A stretch of DNA of 64,000 nucleotides from JAPOXR01 sp965221815 (GCA_965221815.1 OZ244915.1:2480001-2544000), one strand, 5' to 3'. Shown: positions 46,441 to 56,287, numbered from the stretch's first letter. Numbers and translations are program-made. The notes: a model not told the origin generated them from the letters alone.

Positions 46441-47859
46441 TTATTGAAATCCAGGCTCATCGGGGCTGGGTTCCGGAACATCCGGTGACGGAGCGGAATC
46501 GGCATATGGACATGGCTTCGCCCGAAAGACGGCTTCGATTGCCGCAGCACGCGCGGGGTCCGGTTGCGGTAACCAGCGATTCGGCCGCAGGCCAGTTTTG
46601 GCTTGTCTGCGTCTCTTTCCATATCCAAGAATGCTCGTTCTGGCGGTATGTCCTGTCAGAGCTGCTGCATCTGACAACGACATGCATCGCTTGGCAGCAT
46701 CGGCGAAAGCATGCCGCATCAGGTGATGATTGACCGGTGCAGGACGTTCAGGAAATACGTCGATCGAGGTACAGTTCAAATGTTCGCACATTGATCGCCC
46801 GATGCTCTTCAATTGCCGTTTGTTGAGATCAAACAATCGCAGACAGGAGGCTTTCATCAAAATATCGAGGTCGCCCTCGGAGATGAATCGCAAGATCAAT
46901 GCCCGCTGCCGGTTGTCAATTTTCTTTGAAGCCAACTTTGACTTCGCAGTCTCAATGATCATGATCACTATTCGGTCATGGTGACCGATCGCACGATACG
47001 ACAAATGGCCGGTTTCTACTGACAACAGGCTCTGTAGCTTACCTTCCCTGAGTGCCGCCAGCGGATTTTCGAGACAGGATGACAGGTCTGCTTCGCTCTT
47101 TGGTTGCACCAACTTGAAGTTGAAGACTTCTGAGAAACGCAGCCCGGTCAACCATGACGCGGTGGTGAGCAATCGGGTAATTCCGGGATCGCTGAATTGA
47201 CCCGCAAGGATTGCAAGAAAGGGAAATTCGAAGCGAGATTGCGGCAGTTGATTGAGGAGGAGATGAAGATCATCCCGTTCAAATGGTTTCCATCGCCGTT
47301 GCGGGCGACGGCGCAGATTCGAACCCGAAAATGATTTCCCGATCCCGGCAAGTTCCACGGCAATGTCAGCATCCACGTGAAACTCCCCGGCGGCAACACT
47401 GTCCGCGATGAGTCGCATCAACTCGGGTGCTGCTCTCTTGCGCATGTGCCCGAGCGACTCGCTTCTGCAGAGTGCCACTGCCTTTTCAATGGCGTGCCAG
47501 TTATCACGCATCCAATCCGGAATATCGATGCCGGGCGGCGCAATTCGATCAACGGACAGCCAGACTCCACTCTCCAGTGCAGTCTTGTGTGCCTCCAGCA
47601 GATTTCCAAGGCATTTGCGCATGGACTGAATCTGAGCATTTCCGGAATTGTCGTTGAGTTGCAGCACACGAATGCGCAATTGCAACATGAGTTCTTCGAC
47701 TGAGGGCTCAATTCCCAACAATACGCAGCGATATTCGGTGGCTGCGAAAATGGCATTGAGCCGATAGGTGATGCAATCGGCCAATGGTGGGCAACGAAAC
47801 GATTCCGGGTCCGGAGTCGTTGCCGTCTTGATCACCAGGGAAGTCATCGTCTGATCCAT
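46441..47859 (-). CDS. Divergent tyrosine recombinase
   Basis: The C-terminal half matches the tyrosine recombinase catalytic set: R241 in WLTGLRFSEVFN, H379-xx-R382 in NHHLMRHAFAD, H404 in LTGHTARTS and Y413 in ILGYGKRR. The N-terminal 190 residues would be the arm and core-binding part. At 472 residues it is longer than most integrases, with an extra Pro-rich tail. The same strand and spacing as the secreted and DnaA-like genes suggest one module. No attachment site or tRNA is nearby. Confidence 0.75.
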   Translation of the reverse strand: MDQTMTSLVIKTATTPDPESFRCPPLADCITYRLNAIFAATEYRCVLLGIEPSVEELMLQLRIRVLQLNDNSGNAQIQSMRKCLGNLLEAHKTALESGVWLSVDRIAPPGIDIPDWMRDNWHAIEKAVALCRSESLGHMRKRAAPELMRLIADSVAAGEFHVDADIAVELAGIGKSFSGSNLRRRPQRRWKPFERDDLHLLLNQLPQSRFEFPFLAILAGQFSDPGITRLLTTASWLTGLRFSEVFNFKLVQPKSEADLSSCLENPLAALREGKLQSLLSVETGHLSYRAIGHHDRIVIMIIETAKSKLASKKIDNRQRALILRFISEGDLDILMKASCLRLFDLNKRQLKSIGRSMCEHLNCTSIDVFPERPAPVNHHLMRHAFADAAKRCMSLSDAAALTGHTARTSILGYGKRRRQAKTGLRPNRWLPQPDPARAAAIEAVFRAKPCPYADSAPSPDVPEPSPDEPGFQ

Positions 47860-48317
47860 CCGTGTGTCGACTCAGCCGACAGAATATCCACCACATACGT
47901 GAAATCTGAGAGCCCTTTGATCGTTTTTTTGCCAATTCTTGGGGAAAACCGGGACAGGGGCGGACATGGACGGTCCAGACGACGGAGGTGGGGGAGGCTT
48001 GGGCGGTCAGTCACGAACTCGAGACCCTGCTCGCAATGACTCTTGTGTAGGGTGAGACAGCGACAGGAACGATGACATAAGGAGTGAGAGTCCGCCGCCC
48101 GGCAAGCCCTGACCCAGACCATGAAACAGCGATCTCCATGCCCTGGGAACATGTCAACATGCTGGGCGAATACGATTTCTCCGACGACAAACTGCGCGCC
48201 ACCCCCGGCATTCTCCCCCGAAAACCAAGGACACGCTGACACGACGTTGCTGGGAGGCCCACAATCGCGGTCGGTCCAATCCAGGCTGGACAAACCTACA
48301 CATCCTGTGGGACTTTA
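47860..48317. other. Intergenic region upstream of the recombinase gene
   Basis: No gene recognised; frames are short and shift often. It ends at the IS110-derived fragment. Confidence 0.45.
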
Positions 48318-48751
48318 CGTACCTCTTATGAAGCCCTGTCTGTCAAGTCTTGGGTCAGTCCATGGTGATTCTCCATCCTGGTGGACGTGCAGAGTGTGTC
48401 CGGGGGATCATCGGGTTGCCAGCCTTACTGATTCCCTGGTCGTGGTCGATGGTGCCGCTGGCCCAGGGGACGGCCACCCGTTCAGCCTTGGCGTCCTCGA
48501 TAGCGGCCAATTGCTTGACAATGACGGCCCGCTGGTCCCGCAGACAGGCAATCTCCCAGCGGATCCCCGCCGACAGCGGTGTCCCGAACGGGGTGACATC
48601 GTTGATGGTCTGTGGAATGGTGTTCTCCTTTCATACTCTGGGCACGGCCATGGAACGGAGGTCACCGATGTCCGTGGCCGTGCCGGGGTCAAGTGGACGG
48701 TTTTAGCGCAGGACTCCGCCGAAACCGGCCCCAGAAAGGATCATGGTATCT
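48318..48751. mobile_element. Internally deleted IS110 derivative
   Basis: Shares both ends with the intact IS110 at 19035-20623 (left CGTACCTCTTATGAAGCCC, right GGATCATGGTATCT), but only fragments of the transposase remain (around 48420-48595 on the minus strand). Two internal deletions reduce it to about 434 bp. Confidence 0.75.
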
Positions 48752-49115
48752 ACGTTGGGATCGATCCAATTGACAGATCTCTTGCGGCAGGGCGGCCTGC
48801 CGATCTGACCCGGGCAGTCGAGGGGCCCAAACGATATCCTGACCCTGGAGCCCTCAATTGCAAGGATTGTGGTTTCAAATCAGCCGATGATTGCAGGTTT
48901 AAGCCCGGATGATTGCAGGCCGCTACACCTAGACGGTCTTTCTTGACAGGCCTGGACTCCGTGCCTATCCTTACGGCATGGGCGGCGCGCCAGACACTCA
49001 CAACTGAATCTGAAGATCGCCTAGGAGTGCCCCTATCCTTGTCTGCCAAGCCGTGGCGGCTTGGCCGTGAACGGCCCTTACGGGGCTTCTGAAAAACAAT
49101 GGAGGAAACAAGCCC
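48752..49115. other. Intergenic region, no gene
   Basis: No protein family seen. TGGAGGAAAC lies before ATG 49116. The direct repeat GATGATTGCAGG occurs near 48887 and 48910. Confidence 0.4.
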
Positions 49116-49370
49116 ATGTCATCCCTGACCGAGGAAATCTCCGCCTACGAGAGCATGCGACGCGATCTTGAGATCAATCACTTAGGGAAATGGGTGGTCG
49201 TTCATGGCGGGAAGCTCGTTGAAGTTTACGACTCGTTTGAACTGGCCGCGGAAGCCGCCGTTGAGCAGTTTGGGTCGGGTCCCTATCTCATTCGCGAGGT
49301 AGGAGCCGCACCCGTCACCCTTCCCGCCTCCGTGCTCTACCCTCCGGCGACCTGCCATGCTCCGGGTTGA
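49116..49370 (+). CDS. DUF5678-like small protein
   Basis: 84 residues with LGKWVVVHGGKLVEVYDSFELAAEAAVEQFG, the pattern of DUF5678 proteins, ending near residue 70 with YLIREVG. GGAGG precedes the start. It overlaps the aspartic protease gene by 14 bases, a pairing seen in other proteobacteria. The biological role is unknown; the overlap suggests that the pair is expressed together. Confidence 0.75.
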   Translation: MSSLTEEISAYESMRRDLEINHLGKWVVVHGGKLVEVYDSFELAAEAAVEQFGSGPYLIREVGAAPVTLPASVLYPPATCHAPG

Positions 49371-49800
49371 GTGCGGATTTCCCAATCAGGCCATACATCT
49401 GGAACAGTTCGGGCCGACCCTGAAGGTCCGGATCGGCTTCGATCCCGGTTATCGGGCGAAAAGCGACGGCGCTCCCAACTTGTTGTCGCCACAAGAATAC
49501 CATGCCTTGATCGACACGGGAGCGGGGGAGAGTTGCATCGATTCTCAGGTCGCCGTCGCGCTGGGCATGCCCGTCGTTGACGAAAGTCCCGTTTCGGGGG
49601 TGCACGGACAGGCCATGGTGAATGTCCATCTGGGCCAAATTCATGTCCCTGCCCTAAATTTCACCATATACGGAAGGTTCTGCGGAGTCCATCTTCACGC
49701 AGGCGGACAGCCCCATAGCGCGCTTCTGGGACGTACTTTTCTCTCTCATACGGTAATGACTTATCAGGGGAAAACTGGATCGGTTACGCTGGAACGCTAG
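49357..49800 (+). CDS. Retropepsin-like aspartic protease
   Basis: 147 residues with the active motif ALIDTGAGESCID at about 50-62 and HSALLGRTFLSH later, which fits one half of a pepsin-type site; such proteins act as dimers. The target is unknown. It is in the same operon as the DUF5678 gene and starts within it. No signal peptide is apparent, so it is predicted cytoplasmic. Confidence 0.8.
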   Translation: MLRVECGFPNQAIHLEQFGPTLKVRIGFDPGYRAKSDGAPNLLSPQEYHALIDTGAGESCIDSQVAVALGMPVVDESPVSGVHGQAMVNVHLGQIHVPALNFTIYGRFCGVHLHAGGQPHSALLGRTFLSHTVMTYQGKTGSVTLER

Positions 49801-50019
49801 ATGGCCTGGATGCGCGCACATATCCGGCTCAAACGGCCCGAAGCTGCATATATGGACAACTTAAGGAACAGACGGTGATCTTCGTCATCGTTAATCTCCA
49901 TTCGGCGAGCACGGTCGAGGCCCTGCGCTGCCTTTGAAGCGCGGGGCGGGAACGGAAAAACCCACTGGCCGCCGCGCGAGTCGTTTGTCACAAATGTGTG
50001 ACTTTCAGCACTTAATGGC
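49801..50019. other. Degenerate stretch before the HipA remnant
   Basis: No continuous frame similar to HipA or another gene is seen here. Confidence 0.4.
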
Positions 50020-50338
50020 GCGGTTTCTTTGGCGTTATATGGACCGTTCCGGCGATTGGGTCTTGTCACCTGCCTACGACGTGACCTCCTCCTTCAATCC
50101 CTCTGGTGCTTGGACGAACCGCCACCAGATGAGCTTGAACGGTAAACGTGACAACTTCACTCAAAGGGACTTGCTCGAGTTCGCGGAGATCGCTGGCGTG
50201 AAACCGACCAAAGCGCACGCTTATCTCCCAAGTTGAAACCGCCGTATCCAATTGGCCGTCCATCGCTGATGAGGTCGGCATAGCAGGTGAAGTCATCCGA
50301 TCTATCGAGCTCGCGCATCAGACAGGACTTCTCGATTG
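50020..50338 (+). pseudogene. HipA-like kinase, C-terminal remnant
   Basis: The frame reads WVLSPAYDVTSSFNPSGAW and HQMSLNGKRDNFTQRDLLEF, strongly like the end of HipA serine/threonine kinases. After about 50236 the frame shifts, and the tail SQVETAVSNWPSIADEVG continues to TGA 50338. The ATP-binding and catalytic parts are gone, as is the HipB antitoxin. Confidence 0.8.
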
Positions 50339-50578
50339 AACAAGCTCGAATGGAAAACCATCACCTTGAACGCTTTGTGTCATCTTATGGACGACATGCT
50401 CAATCACACCATGGTCGCAGTAGAGTGGTCGCCTGATTGGAGCAACATAGTGTTCCGGACAGACGCGCACGCGCGATTGTTCAACATCCTGCTGGGAGAT
50501 TTCCTGTCGACCCCCAATCCCAAAAAAGGGGAATTATGTACATGCGACCCCGTACAACCATTGATCACGATTTCTTGA
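50336..50578 (+). CDS. Hypothetical protein, probably truncated
   Basis: 80 residues; the section LEWKTITLNALCHLMDDMLN and AVEWSPDWSNIVFRTDAHARL has the look of a conserved short proteobacterial protein. The last 25 residues look random, and the start is TTG 50336 overlapping the HipA stop, so it is either shortened at its 3' end or a relic. Function unknown. Confidence 0.45.
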   Translation: MNKLEWKTITLNALCHLMDDMLNHTMVAVEWSPDWSNIVFRTDAHARLFNILLGDFLSTPNPKKGELCTCDPVQPLITIS

Positions 50579-51010
50579 GGGGCGGGGGCGTTCGAAAACC
50601 GCGACGCGGGCCAACGGCGCTTTTGCGGAGAGTGGGTCTCGTATAACGGACTCGTGAATTTTCAACCCGTTGAAAACGCACGGTTTTCTGAATCCTGATG
50701 GTGTGTGTTTTGGTGATGTGGCAGAATTTTTGGAAAAATCGCGGAATTTGACCCGATCGGGATGGAATTGCTGGCCATAGTGGCCGGGAATTGGTGAGTG
50801 TTCCGCGATAAAAACTCTCCATCATGGAGACCTATGAGACGGAACACGCAGATGACTCATTGACACTCTGACACCTCTGGTTGCCAAGACCGATACGGAC
50901 ATAGCGCAGGCACGACAGCGGATCGCAGACACCCTGCAGACGATCGCTGCGCAGTTGCCGGACACGGGTCTCGTGGAGGATCTGGCGCGCCTGTTTCGGG
51001 AGGACCCGCA
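50579..51010. other. IS debris before uxuB
   Basis: Starts with the repeat 50637-50712. From about 50880 the plus strand reads VAKTDTDIAQARQRIADTL and EDLARLFREDPHQAACDAARW, protein-like but without a start or recognised family. It continues into the last codons of the convergent uxuB. Confidence 0.45.
50637..50712. repeat. 76-bp repeat shared with 27645-27720
   Basis: Begins TCTCGTATAACGGACTCGT and contains TTCAACCCGTTGAA; aligns over its length with the copy upstream of rpsO. Confidence 0.7.
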
Positions 51011-52486
51011 TCAGGCGGCGTGCGATGCGGCCCGTTGGATCGAAGCGCGCATTCCCGATGTCAGCATATGTGACAGCTCAGTCCGCACCGCGTCATTCCA
51101 TTTGTCATTGGCGGCCAGTTCCGGCGGAACCAGTCCATTGACGCTCCTGATGCGTCCGATCAGATCATCAGCTGAAGCCTGCCCGCGCATGAGAATGGCT
51201 AGCTCCCCGGATCTGGGGTCACGGATGTCGTAGGGCTGTCCATCGTCAAAACATCCTCTCATATAACGGATCCAGGCGGCTGCAGCGAATGCGAAGGGCT
51301 GGCAACATTGCCCGCGCGCGATGGCGTCGAGCGCCGGTGCGAACAGCCGCTGAGGCATTTTCTGCGACCCGTCCATCGCGATCTGACTGGTCTCGTGGGC
51401 CAAATGAGGGTTCGCGAAGCGAACCATGAGGTCAGCGGCGTATTCGTCCAAATTCACCGACGGCACGGGACCGAGCGTCGCCGCCGCAGCCGCGAGGTGG
51501 CGGGCCGCAAGCGCGGATAAATCGTGATCCTCCATCGCCTCACGGACCGTTCGATATCCGGCGAGAAAACCCGCATAGGCGATCATCGAATGGGTTCCGT
51601 TCAACATCCGAAGCTTCATCTCCTCATAGGGACGCACATCGTCAGTGAAAAGGGCACCGCCGGCTTCCCAGCAAGGCCGCTCCGCGGGAAAATGGTCTTC
51701 AATCACCCATTGACGAAAAGTTTCACATTCGATTGCCGCGGCATCAGCTTGACCGATCAACTGCTCAGCCAGCTTGAGCGTCGCGTCGGTCCGCGCCGGC
51801 GTGATCCTGTCGACCATGGTCGATGGAAAAGCGACATCTGTAGCGATATGTTCGACGAGATCAGGCGTGGCTATGCGGGCGAAGTCGATCAGAAGCGATC
51901 GTGTCAAGGTGCCGTTTTGCGGCAAATTGTCGCAGCTGAGAATGGTAAACGGTGGAGTTCCCGCGGCCCGCCGCCGTCCGAGGGCCCAAACAAGGAGTCC
52001 GGCAACACCGCACGGACTGGACGGGTCAGCCAGATCAGCGGCGATGACGGGACAGGACGGATCCACACCGCCGGTGTTTCTGTCGATACCGTATCCCGTC
52101 TCGGTGACAGTCATGCTGACGATCTTCGTTTCCGGTGCACACAATGTCTCGAGCACTGGCCAACGATCTGTCCTCAGGCAAAGCGCCGCCGCAATCGATC
52201 CAATAACCCGGGCCGATGCGCCCTCTGCATTCCTTTCGATCACCGTATAGAGACAACTCTGTGGCATCAGTTCCTGCGCCGGGGCTGAGCTGCGCAGGCT
52301 GACACCCGTAATCCGCCAGTCGCCGCCTGACGCCGCCAGAGCGTCATCCGTGTAGACAGCCTGATGCGCTTTATGAAACGCCCCAATGCCGAAATGCACA
52401 ATGCCGACACCATGATTGTCCCGCTGATAGCCCGGAAGCCTGACATCCAAGGCCAGTTCCGCCGATAGCCCGAGTCGGTCGGTCAC
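51011..52486 (-). CDS. uxuB: D-fructuronate/mannonate oxidoreductase (mannitol dehydrogenase family)
   Basis: UxuB reduces D-fructuronate to D-mannonate with NADH. The 491-residue protein has an N-terminal GIVHFGIGAFHKAHQA cofactor region, SCDNLPQNG, FPSTMVDRITP and KLRMLNGTHS with the catalytic Lys and Asn, all expected. The gene overlaps uxuA by 4 bases and is downstream of it. The last 15 or so residues run into neighbouring IS debris and may not be original. It is probably controlled by the divergent gntR. Confidence 0.92.
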   Translation of the reverse strand: MTDRLGLSAELALDVRLPGYQRDNHGVGIVHFGIGAFHKAHQAVYTDDALAASGGDWRITGVSLRSSAPAQELMPQSCLYTVIERNAEGASARVIGSIAAALCLRTDRWPVLETLCAPETKIVSMTVTETGYGIDRNTGGVDPSCPVIAADLADPSSPCGVAGLLVWALGRRRAAGTPPFTILSCDNLPQNGTLTRSLLIDFARIATPDLVEHIATDVAFPSTMVDRITPARTDATLKLAEQLIGQADAAAIECETFRQWVIEDHFPAERPCWEAGGALFTDDVRPYEEMKLRMLNGTHSMIAYAGFLAGYRTVREAMEDHDLSALAARHLAAAAATLGPVPSVNLDEYAADLMVRFANPHLAHETSQIAMDGSQKMPQRLFAPALDAIARGQCCQPFAFAAAAWIRYMRGCFDDGQPYDIRDPRSGELAILMRGQASADDLIGRIRSVNGLVPPELAANDKWNDAVRTELSHMLTSGMRASIQRAASHAA

Positions 52487-53694
52487 TTCGTGAAGGCACG
52501 GGACTCAAGAGCTGTGATCACACCACGCAACTCAGCGAGTCCTTTCAGCCGTCCGATGGCAGGATAACCGGGTTGCGCCTTGCGACCAAGATCATCAAGA
52601 ATATCCTGTCCATGGTCGGGTCTGAACGGGATCGACCAGTCATCGCGGCCTTCTTCTTTGCGACGCGCCTCTTCCCTGAGGATAGTCGCGACCAGCTCGA
52701 CCATATCGGTGTCGCCGCTGAGATGTTCAGCTTCATAGAAAGAGCCGCGCGTGTCCTTCGTCTCCCTTTTCACATTCCGCAAATGGAGCGCATGGACGCG
52801 CCCTCCGAGCCGCGTCATCATGCCCGGCAAGTCATTGTCAGGTCGTGCGCCGAGTGCGCCTGAGCAAAACGTGAATCCGTTCGCCGGGATATCGACGGCC
52901 GCGGCCACGGCCCTGTAATCTGCCTCTGTCGACATGATACGCGGTAGGCCGAGAAGCGGAAAAGGCGGGTCGTCAGGATGGCAACCCAACCTGATGCCGA
53001 ATTCTTGAGCTGCCGGTGCGACATTCGAGAGAAATTCGATGAGATGTCGGCGCAGTGTCTGTGCATCCATCTCGGCATATTCGGCGAGATGAACGCGCAC
53101 ATCCTCGAGGCTGAATGTCTCTGCCGCACCGGGAAGCCCGCAGATTATGTTGCTCGTCAACTTGACGACATCATGATCGGTCATCGCGACGAAACGCTGT
53201 TCTGCGGTGCCTCTCAGCGAAGCATCATAGTCCCCTTCGGCGCCGGGTCTTTTCAGGATATGCAAATCAAAAGCCGCAAAGTCACAGAGATCAAAGCGCA
53301 TGCAGGTCGCACCATTCGGGAGAATCCAGGCGAGGTCGGTGCGTGTCCAGTCGAGGATCGGCATGAAGTTGTAACAGACCGTCTCGATTCCTGCCTCGGC
53401 AAGATTTTTCAGACTGGCTGTGTAGTTGGCAATATGTTGACGCCAGTCACCCTTCTGCTTTTTGATGTCTTCGCTCACCGGGAGACTCTCAACCACAGTC
53501 CATGAGAGATTCGAAAGGGATCCATTTTGCATCCTCGCAATCTCACTCTGGCGGCGCGAGATGTCCTCCACAGGCCAAACCTCACCTGCCGGGATGTGAT
53601 GCAGCGCGCTCACAACTCCTGTCGCCCCGGCCTGCGCAATGTCTGAGATGCTCACGCGATCTTGCGGTCCAAACCATCGCCAAGTCTGTTCCAT
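52483..53694 (-). CDS. uxuA: Mannonate dehydratase
   Basis: UxuA dehydrates D-mannonate to 2-keto-3-deoxy-D-gluconate. The 403-residue protein begins EQTWRWFGPQDRVSISDIAQ and contains LGCHPDDPPFPLLGLPRI and GFTFCSGALG, invariant in the family, with metal-binding His/Cys residues. Length is typical. It is first in the uxuA-uxuB operon and diverges from gntR across a 90-base gap. Confidence 0.95.
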   Translation of the reverse strand: MEQTWRWFGPQDRVSISDIAQAGATGVVSALHHIPAGEVWPVEDISRRQSEIARMQNGSLSNLSWTVVESLPVSEDIKKQKGDWRQHIANYTASLKNLAEAGIETVCYNFMPILDWTRTDLAWILPNGATCMRFDLCDFAAFDLHILKRPGAEGDYDASLRGTAEQRFVAMTDHDVVKLTSNIICGLPGAAETFSLEDVRVHLAEYAEMDAQTLRRHLIEFLSNVAPAAQEFGIRLGCHPDDPPFPLLGLPRIMSTEADYRAVAAAVDIPANGFTFCSGALGARPDNDLPGMMTRLGGRVHALHLRNVKRETKDTRGSFYEAEHLSGDTDMVELVATILREEARRKEEGRDDWSIPFRPDHGQDILDDLGRKAQPGYPAIGRLKGLAELRGVITALESRAFTK

Positions 53695-53784
53695 ATACGC
53701 CTCCTGACTCGCGACCGTGTTGAATATGATGAACCCTCAGGAAAATGAATAGCGTAAATTTAATTTGCTGACTAGTATGGAAGT
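53695..53784. promoter_or_regulatory. Divergent uxuA/gntR control region
   Basis: A 90-base AT-rich gap with AGCGTAAATTTAATTTGCTG between the two starts. Being the only gap between the regulator and its likely targets, it should hold the GntR operator; no perfect palindrome stands out. Confidence 0.5.
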
Positions 53785-54543
53785 ATGGTAATAGGGCGTA
53801 TGTCCAAGTCCGAATCACCCACCATCAGCGAACGTGACTGGCAACTTGACCCGTCTGCGGCGATCGCACCGCAAATTACCCGCATCATGCGCGAGCGAAT
53901 CATTCAGTGCGATCTCAATCCGGGAGACCGGACTTCAGAATCAGAAATCGCGCGTCACTACGGCGTCAGTCGCCAGCCTGTGCGCGACGCCTTCATCAAG
54001 CTTTCTGACCAAGGTCTTCTTGAAGTTCTCCCGCAAAGAGGCACGATCGTCTCTCGAATCGGCTATCATGCCGTTATGGACGCGCGATTCGTGCGCGAGT
54101 CGATCGAAGCTGACATTGTCAAGATTCTTGCCGTCAACCCTGACACGACATTGATTGCGGAGCTCCGCCGCCAGATAGAGGCACAGCAATCGCTCAAGGG
54201 CAAGGATTCGCGTGGATTTATACGCCTCGACGATGCATTTCACCGGACTTTGGCAGACGCAGCGAGTAAATCCGGCGTGTGGCGGCAAATCGAAGGTCTG
54301 AAGGCCCAGATGGATCGCGTCCGTTATTTATCGCAGACCGAATTCCGAATCGACATGCTGATCGAGCAGCACCGCAAGGTGGTCAGCAAGATAGAAGCAG
54401 GCGATATCGCCGGAGCCAATTCAGCGATACGCCTTCATCTGCGGGAGGTCCTCAAGGATCTCCCGCAAATCATCGAAACCGAAAGCCGGTTTTTCAACCT
54501 GCCGGGCGAGGATCTGCCTCCTCCGGCCAAAGCCCCAATTTAA
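53785..54543 (+). CDS. GntR/FadR-family regulator with FCD domain
   Basis: 252 residues. N-terminal winged helix (PGDRTSESEIARHYGVSRQP and GLLEVLPQRGTIV) followed by an all-helical FCD effector domain (FIRLDDAFHRTLADAA, EQHRKVVSKIEAGD) with metal-ligand-like Asp and His residues. Such regulators respond to sugar acids. It diverges from uxuA and is 13 bases upstream of dctP, so it probably represses both operons until a hexuronate or aldonate binds. The start ATG 53785 or ATG 53800 is not decided by a ribosome site. Confidence 0.88.
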   Translation: MVIGRMSKSESPTISERDWQLDPSAAIAPQITRIMRERIIQCDLNPGDRTSESEIARHYGVSRQPVRDAFIKLSDQGLLEVLPQRGTIVSRIGYHAVMDARFVRESIEADIVKILAVNPDTTLIAELRRQIEAQQSLKGKDSRGFIRLDDAFHRTLADAASKSGVWRQIEGLKAQMDRVRYLSQTEFRIDMLIEQHRKVVSKIEAGDIAGANSAIRLHLREVLKDLPQIIETESRFFNLPGEDLPPPAKAPI

Positions 54544-54556
54544 GGAGATTTAAACC

Positions 54557-55528
54557 ATGAAATTCAATCTTAGACTTGCTGCGCTCGCCGCGACGGTCGT
54601 AGCCGTGCTGGCCGCTCCCCTTGCCGCGCAAAACATGACACTGAAACTTGGCCACCTCGCCAATGAAGACAACTCATGGCACAAGGCTTCGCTCAAGTTC
54701 GGCGAAGAACTGGCGTCTCTAACGGATGGCCGGATCACGGTCGAGGTTTTTCCCAACGAGTCTCTGGGCAAGGAAATCGACCTGATCAACGGGATGCAGC
54801 TGGGCACCGTCGATATGACGATCACCGGCGAATCGCTGCAGAACTGGGCACCGAAAGCCGCTCTGCTGGCGGTCCCATACGCATTCAAGGTGATCGAAGA
54901 CATGGACGCCTTCGCCTCGGGCCCGGTTGGCGAAGAGATCAAGGCCCAGATTATTGAGAAAGCCCAGATCCGCCCTGTCGCTTATTTCGCCCGCGGTGCC
55001 CGCAACCTGACGTCGAATCGTCCGATCACGTCTCCTGCTGATCTGGATGGGCTCAAGATGCGAGTCCCCAACGTCCCGCTCTTCGTCGATGTCTGGGCGG
55101 CACTCGGTGCCAATCCCGGTCCGATGGCGTTCTCAGAGGTCTTTACATCACTTCAGAACGGCACGATCGAAGCCCAGGAAAACCCCCTCGCCTTGATCCG
55201 CTCAGCAAGTTTTTATGAGGTGCAAAGCCATGTCAACCTGACCAGTCACGTCCGATCATGGATTTATCTGACCATTGCTGAATCGACATGGAACAAGCTC
55301 TCGGAAGATGACCGCGCCGCCGTCATGACAGCCGGTGCCCGCGCTCAGGCCTACGAGCGTGAGCTTTTCGAAGCCAGTCTCGCTGAAGACCGTGCATTCC
55401 TTGAAAGTAAAGGCATGACATTCGTCGATGTCGATGCAGCTGCGTTCCAGGCCGCCGCCAAGGACGCTGTGCTGGCGAATGTCAATGATGAAATCAAGCC
55501 GATCGTTGAAGACTTGTTCGTCGAGTGA
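54557..55528 (+). CDS. dctP: TRAP transporter substrate-binding protein (DctP)
   Basis: 323 residues with a signal peptide (AATVVAVLAAPLAAQ) and the DctP fold: LKLGHLANEDNSWHKAS, GRITVEVFPNESLGKE, LDGLKMRVPNVP and GTIEAQENPLALI. The conserved Arg in LKMRVP binds a carboxylate. AAGGAG sits before ATG 54557. It follows gntR by 13 bases. Context with UxuAB and a polyol-type dehydrogenase indicates a sugar-acid substrate such as gulonate, idonate or a hexuronate. Confidence 0.92.
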   Translation: MKFNLRLAALAATVVAVLAAPLAAQNMTLKLGHLANEDNSWHKASLKFGEELASLTDGRITVEVFPNESLGKEIDLINGMQLGTVDMTITGESLQNWAPKAALLAVPYAFKVIEDMDAFASGPVGEEIKAQIIEKAQIRPVAYFARGARNLTSNRPITSPADLDGLKMRVPNVPLFVDVWAALGANPGPMAFSEVFTSLQNGTIEAQENPLALIRSASFYEVQSHVNLTSHVRSWIYLTIAESTWNKLSEDDRAAVMTAGARAQAYERELFEASLAEDRAFLESKGMTFVDVDAAAFQAAAKDAVLANVNDEIKPIVEDLFVE

Positions 55529-55541
55529 GTTTCTCCTGGCT

Positions 55542-55566
55542 GGCGCCGCTCTTTCTGAGCGGCGCC
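55542..55566 (+). terminator. GC-rich hairpin between dctP and dctQ
   Basis: GGCGCCGCTC, loop TTTCT, then the exact complement. No U-run follows, so it more likely caps the dctP message or attenuates read-through, which would give more binding protein than permease. Confidence 0.6.
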
Positions 55567-55741
55567 GAGAAAATACCTGGATGTCATCGGCAACCCGACG
55601 GCGGCGCGATACAGAACGCGGGGATAACGAGGCAGATGGCCAAGGAGTCGGGATCGCTCCGTCGCATGACGGTCGGGATTCAGCCGAAGTGGCTGACATG
55701 GCATTGAGGTTTCCGCGGTTGTCTGCCAGAATTGTCGGTGC

Positions 55742-56287
55742 ATGAGATATTCTTCCGGCAATAACACGCCGTCGGAAAGTCTGCCGAGAATGCTCAACCT
55801 TATGTTTCGGATGACGTTCTCGCTGGCCCGTATTGGCGTCGGTCTGGCTTTCTTGGTTCTGATATCCGCGGTTCTGTTGCAGGTGGTCGGACGGTCCGCT
55901 GGCCTGTCTCTGGTCTGGACGGAAGAACTCACGCGCTACGCCCTTCTCTATATGATCGCATTCGGCGTCGGCATCGCATTCAGGACCGGGGATCTCGTCA
56001 ATGTGGACGTGATCAGCGAAGCATTGCCCGGACCGCTGCCATGGTTGACACGGCTACTCGCTGCGGTCGCCACTGCAGGCCTCGCCGTCTACCTCCTTCC
56101 TTTCGCCTGGACTTATACCGGGATCGGCAAGATGCAAACCTCGCCGGCGCTCGACTTACGCATGGATTTCATCCATTTTTCAGTCTGGCTGATGCTCGCC
56201 GGCCTCGCCGTGTCAGGAATGATCCGCATCTACGGCATGCTCAGCGGAGCCGAAGACGGCAGGCCAACCAAAAGAGACGAGGCCTGA
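55742..56287 (+). CDS. dctQ: TRAP transporter small permease (DctQ)
   Basis: 181 residues with four predicted membrane helices and the DctQ phrase VVGRSAGLSLVWTEELTRYALLY early in the protein (Trp-Thr-Glu-Glu). It ends 4 bases before dctM, as usual. The preceding 210 bases contain only the hairpin. Start ATG 55742; the first helix begins around residue 25. Confidence 0.9.
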   Translation: MRYSSGNNTPSESLPRMLNLMFRMTFSLARIGVGLAFLVLISAVLLQVVGRSAGLSLVWTEELTRYALLYMIAFGVGIAFRTGDLVNVDVISEALPGPLPWLTRLLAAVATAGLAVYLLPFAWTYTGIGKMQTSPALDLRMDFIHFSVWLMLAGLAVSGMIRIYGMLSGAEDGRPTKRDEA

